Shown: piece by piece, positions 8,352 to 18,200 of the stretch
Position numbering within the stretch: the stretch's first letter is position 1
How the letters are laid out: every line of letters starts with the position of its first letter
Assembly: GCA_900472485.1 (NCBI GenBank)
Contig: UCII01000017.1
Location: forward strand, 49,498 to 113,497
Direction: 5' to 3'
DNA: 64,000 bases
Origin: Hyphomicrobiales bacterium
GTDB lineage: Bacteria > Pseudomonadota > Alphaproteobacteria > Rhizobiales > Rhizobiaceae
The notes under the pieces: model-generated
The model's database searches: none
Seen by the model: the letters and a program-made list of their open reading frames with translations, nothing else
What the model was told of the DNA's origin: nothing
Made by a program: the position numbers and the translations under genes

Positions 8352-8972
8352 ATGTCGGAAAACGAGTTAACAAGCGGTGACTTCACCGAGCAGAACGAAC
8401 CTTTCAGTCTCTTTGCGTCCTGGCTGCGTGAGGCGGAGACCACCGAACCGAACGATCCGAATGCGGTAGCGCTGGCAACGGTGGATAAGGATGGTTTGCC
8501 AAATGTCCGCATGGTTCTTCTGAAAGGTTTCGATAGCGACGGATTCGTATTCTATACAAATTTCGAGAGCCAGAAAGGCCAAGAAATTCTTTCCCAGAAG
8601 AAAGCCGCCATGTGCTTCCACTGGAAGTCGTTGCGTCGCCAGGTGCGTTTGCGTGGCCTGGTTGAAGTGGTGAGCGACAAGGAAGCCGACGAGTATTATA
8701 AGACAAGGCCTCGCGGCAGCCGCATCGGCGCCTGGGCCTCAAAGCAGTCGCGCCCGCTGGAAGGCCGCTTCGCGCTGGAAAAGGCCGTTGCCGAATATAC
8801 CGCTCGTTACGCGATCGGCGATATTCCGCGCCCGCCTTACTGGTCCGGCTTCCGCATCCGCCCGCTGTCGATCGAATTCTGGCACGACCGCCAGTTCCGG
8901 CTGCACGATCGTATCGAATTTCGTCGCGATATGCCTGAAGGCGCCTGGCAAAAGGTGCGGATGTATCCGTAA
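8352..8972 (+). CDS. pdxH: Pyridoxamine/pyridoxine 5'-phosphate oxidase
   Basis: A 206-residue PdxH, the FMN enzyme that oxidises pyridoxine 5'-phosphate or pyridoxamine 5'-phosphate to pyridoxal 5'-phosphate. The family blocks are present in order: NAVALATVDKDGLPNVRMVLLKG, FYTNFESQKG, the FMN/phosphate-binding FHWKSLRRQVRLRG, SRIGAWASKQS, and the C-terminal signature FWHDRQFRLHDRIEFRR. Normal length. It ends only 3 bases from the stop of the convergent polysaccharide deacetylase gene. It lies close to the J-domain gene and fabI, an arrangement I recall as common among rhizobia. Confidence 0.95.
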   Translation: MSENELTSGDFTEQNEPFSLFASWLREAETTEPNDPNAVALATVDKDGLPNVRMVLLKGFDSDGFVFYTNFESQKGQEILSQKKAAMCFHWKSLRRQVRLRGLVEVVSDKEADEYYKTRPRGSRIGAWASKQSRPLEGRFALEKAVAEYTARYAIGDIPRPPYWSGFRIRPLSIEFWHDRQFRLHDRIEFRRDMPEGAWQKVRMYP

Positions 8973-8975
8973 ACC

Positions 8976-10034
8976 TTACGCTGGCTCCTGGCGCCCCATC
9001 AGCCGCATGGGGATGCCGGATGCAAGTGCCGACGCATAGCGAGGCTTCTGATAATGACCGTTCAGCGACAGCCGCGGCAGCAATAGCGGCGAGTTGCCGT
9101 TTACTGCCGTGATCGTACCGGGGCGCGTGGTGACGCCGACGGAAAAGCCGAGCTCTGCCGCAAGCCGGCCCTCGCGCTGCGAGACTGCCTCGTTCGTGCC
9201 ATAGGGATAGGCGATTGTGGTTGGCCGCTTTCCGGTGATGTCGGCGACATAGTCGGCCGAGAGTGCTATTTCCGCGGCCGCCTCTGCTTCGGGGAGCCTT
9301 GCCAATGCCCGATGGCTCACCGTATGAGCGCCGAGGGAGGCAAGGGGATGGCGGGCGAGCTGCCGCAATTCGTTCCGATCCATGATCGACGCACGGACGA
9401 TGTCGAGCGGCTCCAGGCCGTGACCCCGCGCAAGCTCATCGATCCGGCTGACGGCTTCGCTTTCCTCATGATTGTGGACAAAGGCGGCGAAGCGGGCAAA
9501 TGCGGCATGCTTGTGGCTGTTCTTGCCGAGTGGCAGGAACTCGTCTCCCGACCCGAAATCGAATGTCAGACGCTCAAGCCGGCCAAGCAGTTCGGCCAGC
9601 GTTTCCCACCATATGCTATGGGTCCGCTCCGAAAGCCCCTGCGCGACGAAGACGGTGAAGGGCACATCGTGGCGCGCGAAGATTGGCAGGGCGTGATCGA
9701 GATTGTCCCGGTTGCCGTCGTCGAGCGTAAAGGCGACGAAGGGTGGTGTGCCGGCAGCGCCTTTTGCTCGTGATGGAAGAGCGTCGAGTGCGATGAACTC
9801 GTAACCGTCCTGTTTCAGCCGGGCGACCGCCTGATCGAGAAAGTCGGGCGAGACCTCCAGATGCGCATTGGGCGCAAAACGGCGGGGGAGGGCAGGGCGG
9901 ACGTGATGAAGGGTGAAGATCGTGCCGAGACCGGCAACATCGCGCATCAGTCCCGCACCCTTCAAGATTGCGGCAGCCTCAAGCCCGCTTGAGATCATCG
10001 TGCGCTTAAGGCGGACCTTGATGCCCTGTTCCAT
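8976..10034 (-). CDS. Polysaccharide deacetylase family protein (NodB homology domain)
   Basis: A 352-residue carbohydrate esterase 4-type protein. Motif 1 is AFTLDDGNRDN, with the catalytic base and metal Asp pair, and motif 2 is LGAHTVSHRALARL, with two metal-binding histidines; the later TIAYPYGTNEAVS part fits motif 3. Family members de-N-acetylate chitin-like or exopolysaccharide substrates. No clear signal peptide is seen, so a cytoplasmic or lipid-linked-precursor substrate is possible. The C-terminal 70 residues (LLLPRLSLNGHYQKPRYASAL) are as in polysaccharide-biosynthesis deacetylases. The ATG at 10034 is used; 9998 is an alternative. It is convergent with pdxH, 3 bases apart, with no room for a separate terminator. 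Confidence 0.85.
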   Translation of the reverse strand: MEQGIKVRLKRTMISSGLEAAAILKGAGLMRDVAGLGTIFTLHHVRPALPRRFAPNAHLEVSPDFLDQAVARLKQDGYEFIALDALPSRAKGAAGTPPFVAFTLDDGNRDNLDHALPIFARHDVPFTVFVAQGLSERTHSIWWETLAELLGRLERLTFDFGSGDEFLPLGKNSHKHAAFARFAAFVHNHEESEAVSRIDELARGHGLEPLDIVRASIMDRNELRQLARHPLASLGAHTVSHRALARLPEAEAAAEIALSADYVADITGKRPTTIAYPYGTNEAVSQREGRLAAELGFSVGVTTRPGTITAVNGNSPLLLPRLSLNGHYQKPRYASALASGIPMRLMGRQEPA

Positions 10035-10261
10035 GCGGCTCGACCCGGTTGACCAATGTCAACGCTGTAGCGCATCCCCGTTAAACCTTACTGAATCTTT
10101 GCCATAATTTCCAATGCGTTAATGCTTATTTTACCAGGAAAGGCAAAATTGAAGAACTATCGAGGCTGTTGCCTCAATATCGCACCGATATCAGGCTTCT
10201 TGTCGCAAAATCGTACAGGGATTGATGCGGTGTGTTGGCATTCTTTCGGTTGGGGACAATT

Positions 10262-11569
10262 ATGAAACGACTTTTGATGGCTTTGTCTGCGGCCGTCTTG
10301 CTGTTGAGCGCTCCCGTGGCGAGCTTCGCTGGCAGCGCCTATTTCATCATGGATGCAAAGACCGGCAAGGTGCTGACATCCAGCAATGCGGATGACCTCA
10401 ACCATCCGGCATCGCTGACCAAGATGATGACCTTGTATATGACCTTCGAGGCGATCAGCCGCGGCAAGCTGGGCTGGAATACCAGGATCCCGGTCTCGCG
10501 TTTCGCCGCCGCCAAGCCGCCGACCAAGCTCGGCTTGAAGCCCGGCGGTACGGTGACCGTCCGCGAAGCCGTCGATGGCATGATCATCAAGTCTGCAAAC
10601 GACGCCGCAACCGCCATGGCGGAAGCGCTTGGCGGCAGCGAAAGCGGCTTTGCGCGGATGATGACGCAGAAGGCGCGCGAACTCGGCATGCGCCGCACCA
10701 CCTTCCTGAATGCCTCGGGCCTTCCGAACATGCAGCAGTGGACGACAGCGCGAGATATGTCGACGCTCGCCGTCGCGCTCATCAACAACTATCCCCAGGA
10801 ATACCGGCTCTTCTCGCAGACGAGCTTTAACTACCGCGGCCATTACGTGCGCGGGCACAACAACCTGATGTATCGCTATGAAGGCATGGACGGCATCAAG
10901 ACCGGCTATACCAATGCATCCGGCTTCAACCTCGTCAGCGCCGTGCGCCAGGGCAATCGCCGCGTGATCGGCGTCGTCATGGGCGGCGCCACCGCACGTG
11001 GCCGCGATGCGATGATGGCGTCGCTGCTGGATCGCTATGTGCCCAAGGCAGCCCCCGTCGCAACATCGCGTCTGATGGCGAGCGTCGGCGGCGGCAAGAT
11101 GGCCAAGCAGGTTGAAGTGGCGTCTGCATCGGACGATGTTGCCGTGGATGTCGATACGCAGACCACCGCAGCCACCCCGCGCAAACGCGCTGAGGTCGTT
11201 CCGATGGCATTCGCTGCCGCCTCGAACGTTACCGTGCCGATGGATCGACCGGCTGCGATGGATGAGATCTTGGTCGACAATAAGCAGACGGCAACCGCCA
11301 GCAAGCCGATGGTATCCGGAAGCTGGCAGGTGCAGATCGCGGCGACACCAACCGCCCAGGCTGCCAAGGATCTTCTCTCGGAAGCGAAGTCCAAGGCCGG
11401 CAATGCGCTCGCCAATGCCTCGCCCTATACCGAGGCCGTCGGCAAGGGAGCCAGCACGGTCTACCGCGCCCGCTTCACCGGCTTTGCAAGCCGCGACGAT
11501 GCGAATTCCGCCTGCTCGGCGTTGAAGCGTAAGGACTTCGATTGCATGCTGCTGCCAAGCAAGGGCTGA
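10262..11569 (+). CDS. D-alanyl-D-alanine carboxypeptidase with C-terminal SPOR domain
   Basis: A 435-residue penicillin-binding protein of the S11 family (DacF/DacC type), which trims the terminal D-Ala from peptidoglycan pentapeptides. A signal peptide (KRLLMALSAAVLLLSAPVASFAG) leads to the SxxK motif SLTK in HPASLTK, the SxN motif in IIKSANDA and the KTG motif in DGIKTGYTNASG. After a Thr/Ala-rich linker, residues 355-435 (GSWQVQIAATPTA...FASRDDANSACSALKRKDFDC) form a SPOR domain, which binds denuded glycan at the division septum. The ATG at 10262 has GGGGA upstream. A strong terminator follows. Confidence 0.92.
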   Translation: MKRLLMALSAAVLLLSAPVASFAGSAYFIMDAKTGKVLTSSNADDLNHPASLTKMMTLYMTFEAISRGKLGWNTRIPVSRFAAAKPPTKLGLKPGGTVTVREAVDGMIIKSANDAATAMAEALGGSESGFARMMTQKARELGMRRTTFLNASGLPNMQQWTTARDMSTLAVALINNYPQEYRLFSQTSFNYRGHYVRGHNNLMYRYEGMDGIKTGYTNASGFNLVSAVRQGNRRVIGVVMGGATARGRDAMMASLLDRYVPKAAPVATSRLMASVGGGKMAKQVEVASASDDVAVDVDTQTTAATPRKRAEVVPMAFAAASNVTVPMDRPAAMDEILVDNKQTATASKPMVSGSWQVQIAATPTAQAAKDLLSEAKSKAGNALANASPYTEAVGKGASTVYRARFTGFASRDDANSACSALKRKDFDCMLLPSKG

Positions 11570-11589
11570 GTATAAACCCAATTGTATAA

Positions 11590-11630
11590 AGTCGAGCCGG
11601 CGGAGCAATCTCCGCCGGCTCGACTTTTTT
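11590..11630 (+). terminator. Rho-independent terminator after the carboxypeptidase gene
   Basis: A perfect 16-bp stem (11590-11605 with 11610-11625, AGTCGAGCCGGCGGAG paired across a CAAT loop) is followed by a run of six T to 11630, 20 bases after the stop codon. The best intrinsic terminator in the window. Confidence 0.93.
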
Positions 11631-11676
11631 GCCGGAATCGTTCATTGATGTTGAGAACATAAGAGGAACGATTTCG

Positions 11677-11982
11677 ATGCTGAAAGATCTGATGACGCAA
11701 TTCGAAAGGGCGTCGGCGAGTTACGCCGCTGACAACGGCATGGAACGCGACGACGATTGGTTCGTCCTGAAACTCCAGGAAGAAATGGGCGAGTTGGTCC
11801 AGATCTGGAATAGGATTACTGGCCGTGGACGCCGCAAGGGCATGAGCGACGCGGATCTCGCGACGGCGCTTGCCGATGAAACGGCCGATGTGCTCGGCCA
11901 TATTCTTCTATTCGCGCATCGCAACGGCCTCGATCTGCCGGCCGCCGTCGAGCGCAAGTGGCTCTTTCGCCCTCAGGCGTAG
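11677..11982 (+). CDS. MazG-like nucleotide pyrophosphohydrolase domain protein
   Basis: A 101-residue single-domain protein with the all-alpha NTP pyrophosphohydrolase pattern: the metal-binding EEMGE in KLQEEMGELVQ (around residues 31-35) and the second acidic motif DETADVLGHI (around 68-77). Family members hydrolyse NTPs or dCTP to the monophosphate and pyrophosphate. The ATG at 11677 has AAGAGGA at 11661-11667. The gene sits alone between a strong terminator and the convergent tldD gene, whose stop is 13 bases away. The exact substrate (house-cleaning of odd nucleotides is typical) cannot be read from the sequence. Confidence 0.82.
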   Translation: MLKDLMTQFERASASYAADNGMERDDDWFVLKLQEEMGELVQIWNRITGRGRRKGMSDADLATALADETADVLGHILLFAHRNGLDLPAAVERKWLFRPQA

Positions 11983-11995
11983 CAGGCCGGGGTGG

Positions 11996-13411
<1,416 letters not shown>

Positions 13412-13474
13412 GGATCAGGTGCTCCGTTCAGAGCCGATGTAGGCTTCGCACCGCGCAAGAGCAAGCCCATCCGG

Positions 13475-14098
13475 TCAGGGAAGGGCGTCGTAGCCGTCCG
13501 CGAAGCCCTTCAAATCCACAGGGATGCCGATGCCTTCTTCCGGCGACTGGAAGACGATGAAGGTTGCCGTGGCACCGCTGCGCAGCGTCTTCAGCAACTG
13601 GTCCTCCAGCACGACTTCGGCGTAGCAGCCATCGGAGAAGCAGCGCACGAAATACGCGCGGCCGATATCCTTGCCGTCGATATTTAGGCCGAGACCGTTT
13701 GGCAGCAGCACGCCGAGCGGCGCCAGCACGCGCAGGATCTTGGACTTGCGGTCAGCCGTCTTCAGCACGACGACGGATAGACCGATTTCCGGACGATCCT
13801 CCGCGATCACGTTCTGCATCAGCGCGCATTGCTCGGTCGCCGCACCAGCCGGCTTGTCGCACACCACGGACCATGCGCCATGACTGGAGCGGACCGTGCC
13901 CGGCGGCTGTGGAACCTGGCTGGTCGGGACCTGCTGTGTATGCGGCTGCTGCTGGCCCGGCTGGTCCGGCTGCAACTGTTGGGTCTGCTGCGCCGGCGGC
14001 TGAGTCTGCTGGCCCTGTTGCGCCCATGCGGGTGCGGCAACCGCGGCAGCGACGCTGCCGGTAACGAGCAAAAGCCGGGCGAGGGAACGAAAACCCAT
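13475..14098 (-). CDS. Invasion-associated locus B (IalB) family protein
   Basis: A 207-residue exported protein. A signal peptide (FRSLARLLLVTGSVAAAVAAPAWA, cut near residue 27) is followed by a 45-residue linker made almost only of Gln, Pro and Thr, and then the IalB domain: SSHGAWSVVCDKP...QCALMQNV...VVVLKTAD...VLLPNGLGLNIDG...FVRCFSDGCYAEVVLEDQLL. The paired cysteines typical of the family are visible. IalB of Bartonella is linked to erythrocyte invasion, but the family is broad in Rhizobiales and its role here is unknown. The ATG at 14098 (MGFRSLARL) has AGAGGT upstream; the frame is open further but without a plausible signal. Confidence 0.85.
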   Translation of the reverse strand: MGFRSLARLLLVTGSVAAAVAAPAWAQQGQQTQPPAQQTQQLQPDQPGQQQPHTQQVPTSQVPQPPGTVRSSHGAWSVVCDKPAGAATEQCALMQNVIAEDRPEIGLSVVVLKTADRKSKILRVLAPLGVLLPNGLGLNIDGKDIGRAYFVRCFSDGCYAEVVLEDQLLKTLRSGATATFIVFQSPEEGIGIPVDLKGFADGYDALP

Positions 14099-14438
14099 GG
14101 AAACCTCTAGATTCGAATCAGTGCCGCTATTGTTGAAGCCCAGGCCGGCAAATGAAAAGCCCCGGCTGCTGGATTCCAACCGACTACGGCGGAAATACGA
14201 CCTCTACTCCATTTTGTCCCGGCGGCGCCATGGACCACGATGCAATTTTTCGTATGATGATGAAATGCTTGCCATGTCCGGGACAAGCATGGAGGGATAT
14301 TCGCGCAAAAATGCCGCACTAACAAATGTCTTGAGTTGTTGCGGAGCACCCCAAACTGTGGTTTGAAGCGCAATGGATTGTAGGGATACTGCGTTTGAGG
14401 AAGATCTGGGATCAAACGCTGGAGGGAGAGACATCGTG
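14099..14438. promoter_or_regulatory. Divergent control region ahead of the cytochrome oxidase operon, with a possible switchable leader
   Basis: 340 bases between ialB (minus) and coxB (plus), which must contain the oxidase operon promoter. Two pairings compete: TTGTCCCGG (14214-14222) with CCGGGACAA (14278-14286), and ATGCTTG (14265-14271) with CAAGCAT (14284-14290). They share bases 14284-14286, so only one can form at a time. Whether this part is transcribed toward coxB is not known. No long open frame of its own. Confidence 0.4.
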
Positions 14439-15326
14439 ATGAAAAGAGCTTACGCGGCTCTGGCGGCTATGATCTGTCTGCTTTTTGCGACAGGCACCTA
14501 CGCCGATCAGCCGAGACCTTGGGAAACCGGTATGCAGCAGGCGGCAACCGGCAACATGCATCAAATCCGCTGGTTTGAGGCATACACGCTTTGGTTTATC
14601 ATTCCGATCACGCTGCTTGTTCTGGTCCTCCTGGTAGTGGTCATGGTCAAGTTCCGGGCTTCCAAGAACCCGGTTCCGTCCAAGACGAGCCACAACACGC
14701 TGATCGAAGTCATCTGGACCATCGGACCGGTCCTCATTCTTCTCTTCCTGGCCATTCCCTCCTTCAATCTACTGACCGACCAGCTGACCTTCCCGGAGAA
14801 GACGGATGTCACCGTCAAGGCGACGGCGACGCAATGGCAGTGGAACTATGAATATGAGGGCAGCGGCGCGACGCCGGTCGCCTTCGATTCCTTCATGCTG
14901 AAGGAACAGGACCGCACCGCCGCCGGCAAGGACGACAAGTCGAAATACCCGCGGCTTCTCGCCGTCGACAATGAAATGGTCGTGCCTGTCGGCAAGAACG
15001 TGCGCCTTCTCATCACCGCTGCGCCGGCCGACGTCATTCATTCTTTCGCCATGCCCGCCTTCGGCGTCAGGATCGACGCCATTCCGGGCCGCCTGAACGA
15101 AACCTGGTTCAATGCCGACCGCGAAGGCCTTTACTACGGACAGTGTTCCGAGCTCTGCGGCAAGGATCACTCTTTCATGCCGATCGCCATCCGCGTCGTC
15201 TCCGATGATCAGTACAAGCAGTGGCTGGCCGCTGCGGCAACAGATGTCGGCAAGGCGAACAAGGCTCTGATGGCCGCCGTCGACCAACCGACGACCGTCA
15301 AGGTCGCCGAAAACACGGCGAAGTAA
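14439..15326 (+). CDS. coxB: Cytochrome c oxidase subunit II (aa3 type)
   Basis: A 295-residue subunit II (CtaC). It has a signal peptide (about residues 1-22), two membrane helices (WFIIPITLLVLVLLVVVMV and TIGPVLILLFLAIPSF), the aromatic WQWNYEY patch for electron entry, and a complete CuA site: His in DVIHSF, then YYGQCSELCGKDHSFMP with two Cys, a bridging Glu, His and Met. It takes electrons from cytochrome c and passes them to heme a. The start ATG at 14439 follows GGAGGG at 14421; a GTG directly before it (14436) is equally placed. First gene of coxB-coxA-ctaB-coxF-ctaG-coxC; 15 bases separate it from coxA. Confidence 0.96.
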   Translation: MKRAYAALAAMICLLFATGTYADQPRPWETGMQQAATGNMHQIRWFEAYTLWFIIPITLLVLVLLVVVMVKFRASKNPVPSKTSHNTLIEVIWTIGPVLILLFLAIPSFNLLTDQLTFPEKTDVTVKATATQWQWNYEYEGSGATPVAFDSFMLKEQDRTAAGKDDKSKYPRLLAVDNEMVVPVGKNVRLLITAAPADVIHSFAMPAFGVRIDAIPGRLNETWFNADREGLYYGQCSELCGKDHSFMPIAIRVVSDDQYKQWLAAAATDVGKANKALMAAVDQPTTVKVAENTAK

Positions 15327-15341
15327 GAGGGGATAGGAACA

Positions 15342-17036
15342 ATGGCTGGATCCACGGCACACGACGATCACTCGCATGATCTTCATGACGCGCACGCGCA
15401 TGACGATCATCACGCACACAAGCAAAGCTTCGCAAATCGCTGGCTGTTCTCGACGAATCACAAGGACATCGGCACGCTCTATCTGATCTTCGCGATCTTT
15501 GCGGGCGTGATCGGCTTCCTCCTCTCCGTTGCCATCCGCATGGAATTGCAGGAGCCCGGCATCCAGATCTTCAGCGGTCTGGCGTCGATGGTCTATGGCT
15601 TTTCGGGCGACGCCGCCATCGATGGCGGCAAGCAGATGTACAACGTCTTCGTCACCGCCCACGCGCTGATCATGATCTTCTTCATGGTTATGCCGGCGAT
15701 GATCGGCGGCTTCGCCAACTGGATGGTGCCGATCATGATCGGCGCGCCCGATATGGCTTTCCCGCGCCTGAACAACATTTCGTTCTGGCTGCTCGTTCCG
15801 GCCTTCCTGCTGCTCATCCTCTCGATGTTCGTCGAAGGCCCGGCAGGCGCCTACGGCGCAGGCGGTGGCTGGACGATGTATGTGCCCTTGTCTGGCACGG
15901 TCGGCCATCCCGGCCCGGCGATCGATCTGGTCATCTTTGCGCTGCATATCGCGGGCGCTTCGTCGATCCTTGGCGCGATCAACTTCATCACCACGATCCT
16001 GAACATGCGCGCTCCGGGCATGACGCTGCACAAGATGCCGCTGTTTGCCTGGTCGGTTCTGATCACCGCATTCCTGCTGCTCCTGTCGCTCCCGGTTCTG
16101 GCTGGCGCCATCACCATGGTTCTGACGGACCGCAACTTCGGCACGACCTTCTTCGCGCCGGAAGGCGGCGGCGACCCGCTGCTCTACCAGCACCTCTTCT
16201 GGTTCTTCGGTCATCCGGAGGTCTACATCCTGATCCTGCCCGGCTTCGGCATGATCAGCCACATCATCTCGACCTTCTCGCGCAAGCCGATCTTCGGCTA
16301 TCTCGGCATGGCCTATGCCATGGTCGCGATCGGCGCCGTCGGCTTCGTCGTCTGGGCTCACCACATGTATGTGACCGGCCTCTCGCTCGACACGCAGCGC
16401 TACTTCGTCTTCGCGACGATGGTCATCGCGGTTCCGACGGGCGTCAAAGTCTTCTCGTGGATTGCGACGATGTGGGGCGGTTCCATCCAGTTCCGCACGC
16501 CGATGATCTGGGCGCTTGGCTTCATCTTCCTGTTCACGCTCGGTGGCGTCACCGGCGTTCAGCTCGCCAATGCCGGCCTCGACCGCGAACTGCACGCAAC
16601 CTACTTCGTTGTGGCACACTTCCACTACGTTCTGTCGCTCGGCGCCGTCTTCGCCATCTTCGCAGCCTGGTACTACTGGTTCCCGAAGATGACCGGCTAC
16701 ATGTACAATGAGCGGATCGGCAATTGGCATTTCTGGATCACCTTCGTCGGCGTGAACATGGTGTTCTTCCCGCAGCACTTCCTCGGTCGTGCGGGCATGC
16801 CACGCCGCTACATCGACTATCCGGATGCCTATGCCGGCTGGAACTTCGTCTCCTCCATCGGCTCCTATGTCGCAGCCGTGGGCCTTTGCTTCTTCTTCTG
16901 GGGCGTTATAGATGCGTTCTCGAAGAAGCGTGTCGCAGGCGATAATCCCTGGGGCGAGGGCGCAACCACGCTCGAGTGGCAGCTTTCGTCGCCGCCGCCG
17001 CACCATCAGTGGGAAGAGTTGCCGCGCATCAAGTAG
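15342..17036 (+). CDS. coxA: Cytochrome c oxidase subunit I (aa3 type)
   Basis: A 564-residue catalytic subunit (CtaD) of the proton-pumping heme-copper oxidase, with 12 predicted membrane helices. The CuB His-Tyr crosslink region is HPEVYILILPGFG, the two further CuB histidines are in WAHHMYVTG, and the heme histidines in VVAHFHYVLSLGAVF. The D-channel entry and PRRYIDYPDAY loop are also present. Odd feature: the first 27 residues carry nine His among Asp/Ala (AHDDHSHDLHDAHAHDDHHA), a metal-binding-like cytoplasmic tail before the usual NRWLFSTNHKDIGTLYL. The RBS is AGGGGATAGG. A perfect hairpin lies between this gene and ctaB. Confidence 0.97.
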   Translation: MAGSTAHDDHSHDLHDAHAHDDHHAHKQSFANRWLFSTNHKDIGTLYLIFAIFAGVIGFLLSVAIRMELQEPGIQIFSGLASMVYGFSGDAAIDGGKQMYNVFVTAHALIMIFFMVMPAMIGGFANWMVPIMIGAPDMAFPRLNNISFWLLVPAFLLLILSMFVEGPAGAYGAGGGWTMYVPLSGTVGHPGPAIDLVIFALHIAGASSILGAINFITTILNMRAPGMTLHKMPLFAWSVLITAFLLLLSLPVLAGAITMVLTDRNFGTTFFAPEGGGDPLLYQHLFWFFGHPEVYILILPGFGMISHIISTFSRKPIFGYLGMAYAMVAIGAVGFVVWAHHMYVTGLSLDTQRYFVFATMVIAVPTGVKVFSWIATMWGGSIQFRTPMIWALGFIFLFTLGGVTGVQLANAGLDRELHATYFVVAHFHYVLSLGAVFAIFAAWYYWFPKMTGYMYNERIGNWHFWITFVGVNMVFFPQHFLGRAGMPRRYIDYPDAYAGWNFVSSIGSYVAAVGLCFFFWGVIDAFSKKRVAGDNPWGEGATTLEWQLSSPPPHHQWEELPRIK

Positions 17037-17043
17037 CTCATTT

Positions 17044-17070
17044 CCGGACGCCGTGATAAGCGGCGTCCGG
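17044..17070 (+). other. Intercistronic hairpin between coxA and ctaB
   Basis: A perfect 10-bp inverted repeat, CCGGACGCCG / CGGCGTCCGG, with a 7-base loop, begins 7 bases after the coxA stop. There is no T run, so it is more likely a site of mRNA processing, 3' end protection or partial termination within the operon than a full terminator. It could make coxB-coxA mRNA more abundant than the assembly genes downstream. Confidence 0.6.
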
Positions 17071-17094
17071 TTCAACGGATAATTGGAAGAAAGC

Positions 17095-18054
17095 ATGACG
17101 GTCATCGACAATCACGAAGCACTCGCCAAGCAAGCCGAAACCGGCCTGTCGGAAGCGGGTGCGCGCGATTATTTCGAGCTTCTGAAGCCGCGCGTGATGT
17201 CGCTTGTTGTCTTTACCGCCTTCACTGGCCTCGTGCTGGCTCCCGGCCACATCAATCCGGTCCTCGGCTTCATCGCCATCCTCTGCATTGCCGTCGGTGC
17301 CGGCGCATCCGGTGCCTTGAACATGTGGTACGACGCCGATATTGACGCGATTATGACCCGCACCGCGCGCCGGCCGATCCCGTCGGGCCGTATCAATCCA
17401 TCCGAAGCCCTGGCTTTCGGCCTGGTGCTGTCGGGCTTTTCGGTTGTTATCCTCGGTCTCGCGATCAACTGGCTTTCCGCCGGTATTCTCGCCTTCACGA
17501 TTTTCTTCTATGCCGTCGTCTACACGATGTGGCTGAAGCGCTCGACGCCACAGAACATCGTCATCGGCGGTGCTGCCGGCGCTTTCCCGCCCGTTATTGG
17601 CTGGGCCTGCGTCACCGGCAGCGTGCCGGTCGAGAGCATTGTGCTCTTCCTCATCATCTTCCTCTGGACGCCGGCTCATTTCTGGGCGCTGGCACTCTTC
17701 AAGATGGGTGACTACGAGGCCGTCGGCGTACCGATGCTGCCGAATGTCTCCGGCATTCAGACAACGAAGAACCAGATTGTCGTCTATGCCGTGCTGACCG
17801 CCATCTTCGGCGTCGTGCCGGCTTTCATGGGTTTTGCGAGCTTCGGCTACGGTGTCGTTGCAGCGGTGCTCGGCGCGATCTTCGTGCACTGTTCCATCGC
17901 CGTCTGGCGCATGGCCGATGGCGACGTGAAGATGGTGCCGGCAAAGAAGCTCTTCGGTTTCTCCATTTTCTATCTTTTCGCGATCTTTTCCGCGCTGCTA
18001 ATCGACCGGCTCGTTGCCGTGCTGATGTCGGGCGGCGCTGGAGGCTGGCTATGA
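17095..18054 (+). CDS. ctaB: Protoheme IX farnesyltransferase (heme O synthase)
   Basis: A 319-residue UbiA-family prenyltransferase that adds a farnesyl group to heme B to give heme O, the precursor of heme A used by this oxidase. The prenyl-diphosphate/Mg motif is seen as NMWYDADIDAIMTRTARRP, and the second motif region as YTMWLKRSTPQN; at least seven hydrophobic helices follow. The ATG at 17095 has GGAAGA at 17085-17090; an in-frame TTG at 17083 overlaps that site and is unlikely. Its stop overlaps the start of the small coxF gene by 4 bases (ATGA), so the two are translationally coupled. Confidence 0.95.
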   Translation: MTVIDNHEALAKQAETGLSEAGARDYFELLKPRVMSLVVFTAFTGLVLAPGHINPVLGFIAILCIAVGAGASGALNMWYDADIDAIMTRTARRPIPSGRINPSEALAFGLVLSGFSVVILGLAINWLSAGILAFTIFFYAVVYTMWLKRSTPQNIVIGGAAGAFPPVIGWACVTGSVPVESIVLFLIIFLWTPAHFWALALFKMGDYEAVGVPMLPNVSGIQTTKNQIVVYAVLTAIFGVVPAFMGFASFGYGVVAAVLGAIFVHCSIAVWRMADGDVKMVPAKKLFGFSIFYLFAIFSALLIDRLVAVLMSGGAGGWL

Positions 18055-18191
18055 TCGAACTCGTCAAGCTGACCGAGGTGCAGAAGAAATCGCGGCGAGG
18101 GCGCAATATCGCGCTCGGGCTGGTGCTTGCCGGTCTGGTGGTGCTGTTCTACGCAATCACCATCATCAAGGTCGGTTCCGGACACGTTTGA
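18051..18191 (+). CDS. coxF: CoxF-like small membrane protein of the oxidase operon
   Basis: A 46-residue protein, MIELVKLTEVQKKSRRGRNI followed by one hydrophobic helix (ALGLVLAGLVVLFYAITIIKVG). Its ATG overlaps the ctaB stop (ATGA, 18051-18054), and ctaG starts 10 bases after its stop, so it is plainly part of the operon. A basic N-terminus and single helix at this place match the CoxF proteins reported in rhizobial and paracoccal oxidase operons, which are thought to be assembly factors, but the exact role is not established. Too short for most gene finders, though codon use and position argue that it is real. Confidence 0.85.
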   Translation: MIELVKLTEVQKKSRRGRNIALGLVLAGLVVLFYAITIIKVGSGHV

Positions 18192-18200
18192 GGAGGCGTC

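Noticed and set aside
10157..11608. A 483-residue minus-strand frame opposite the carboxypeptidase gene.
   Set aside because: It is a shadow of the plus-strand gene, which has all three penicillin-binding motifs, a SPOR domain and a strong terminator.
14769..17111. A 780-residue open frame on the minus strand opposite coxB and coxA.
   Set aside because: It lies across two well-supported oxidase genes, is full of charged His/Arg/Asp runs typical of a reversed GC-rich coding strand, and has no recognisable domain.
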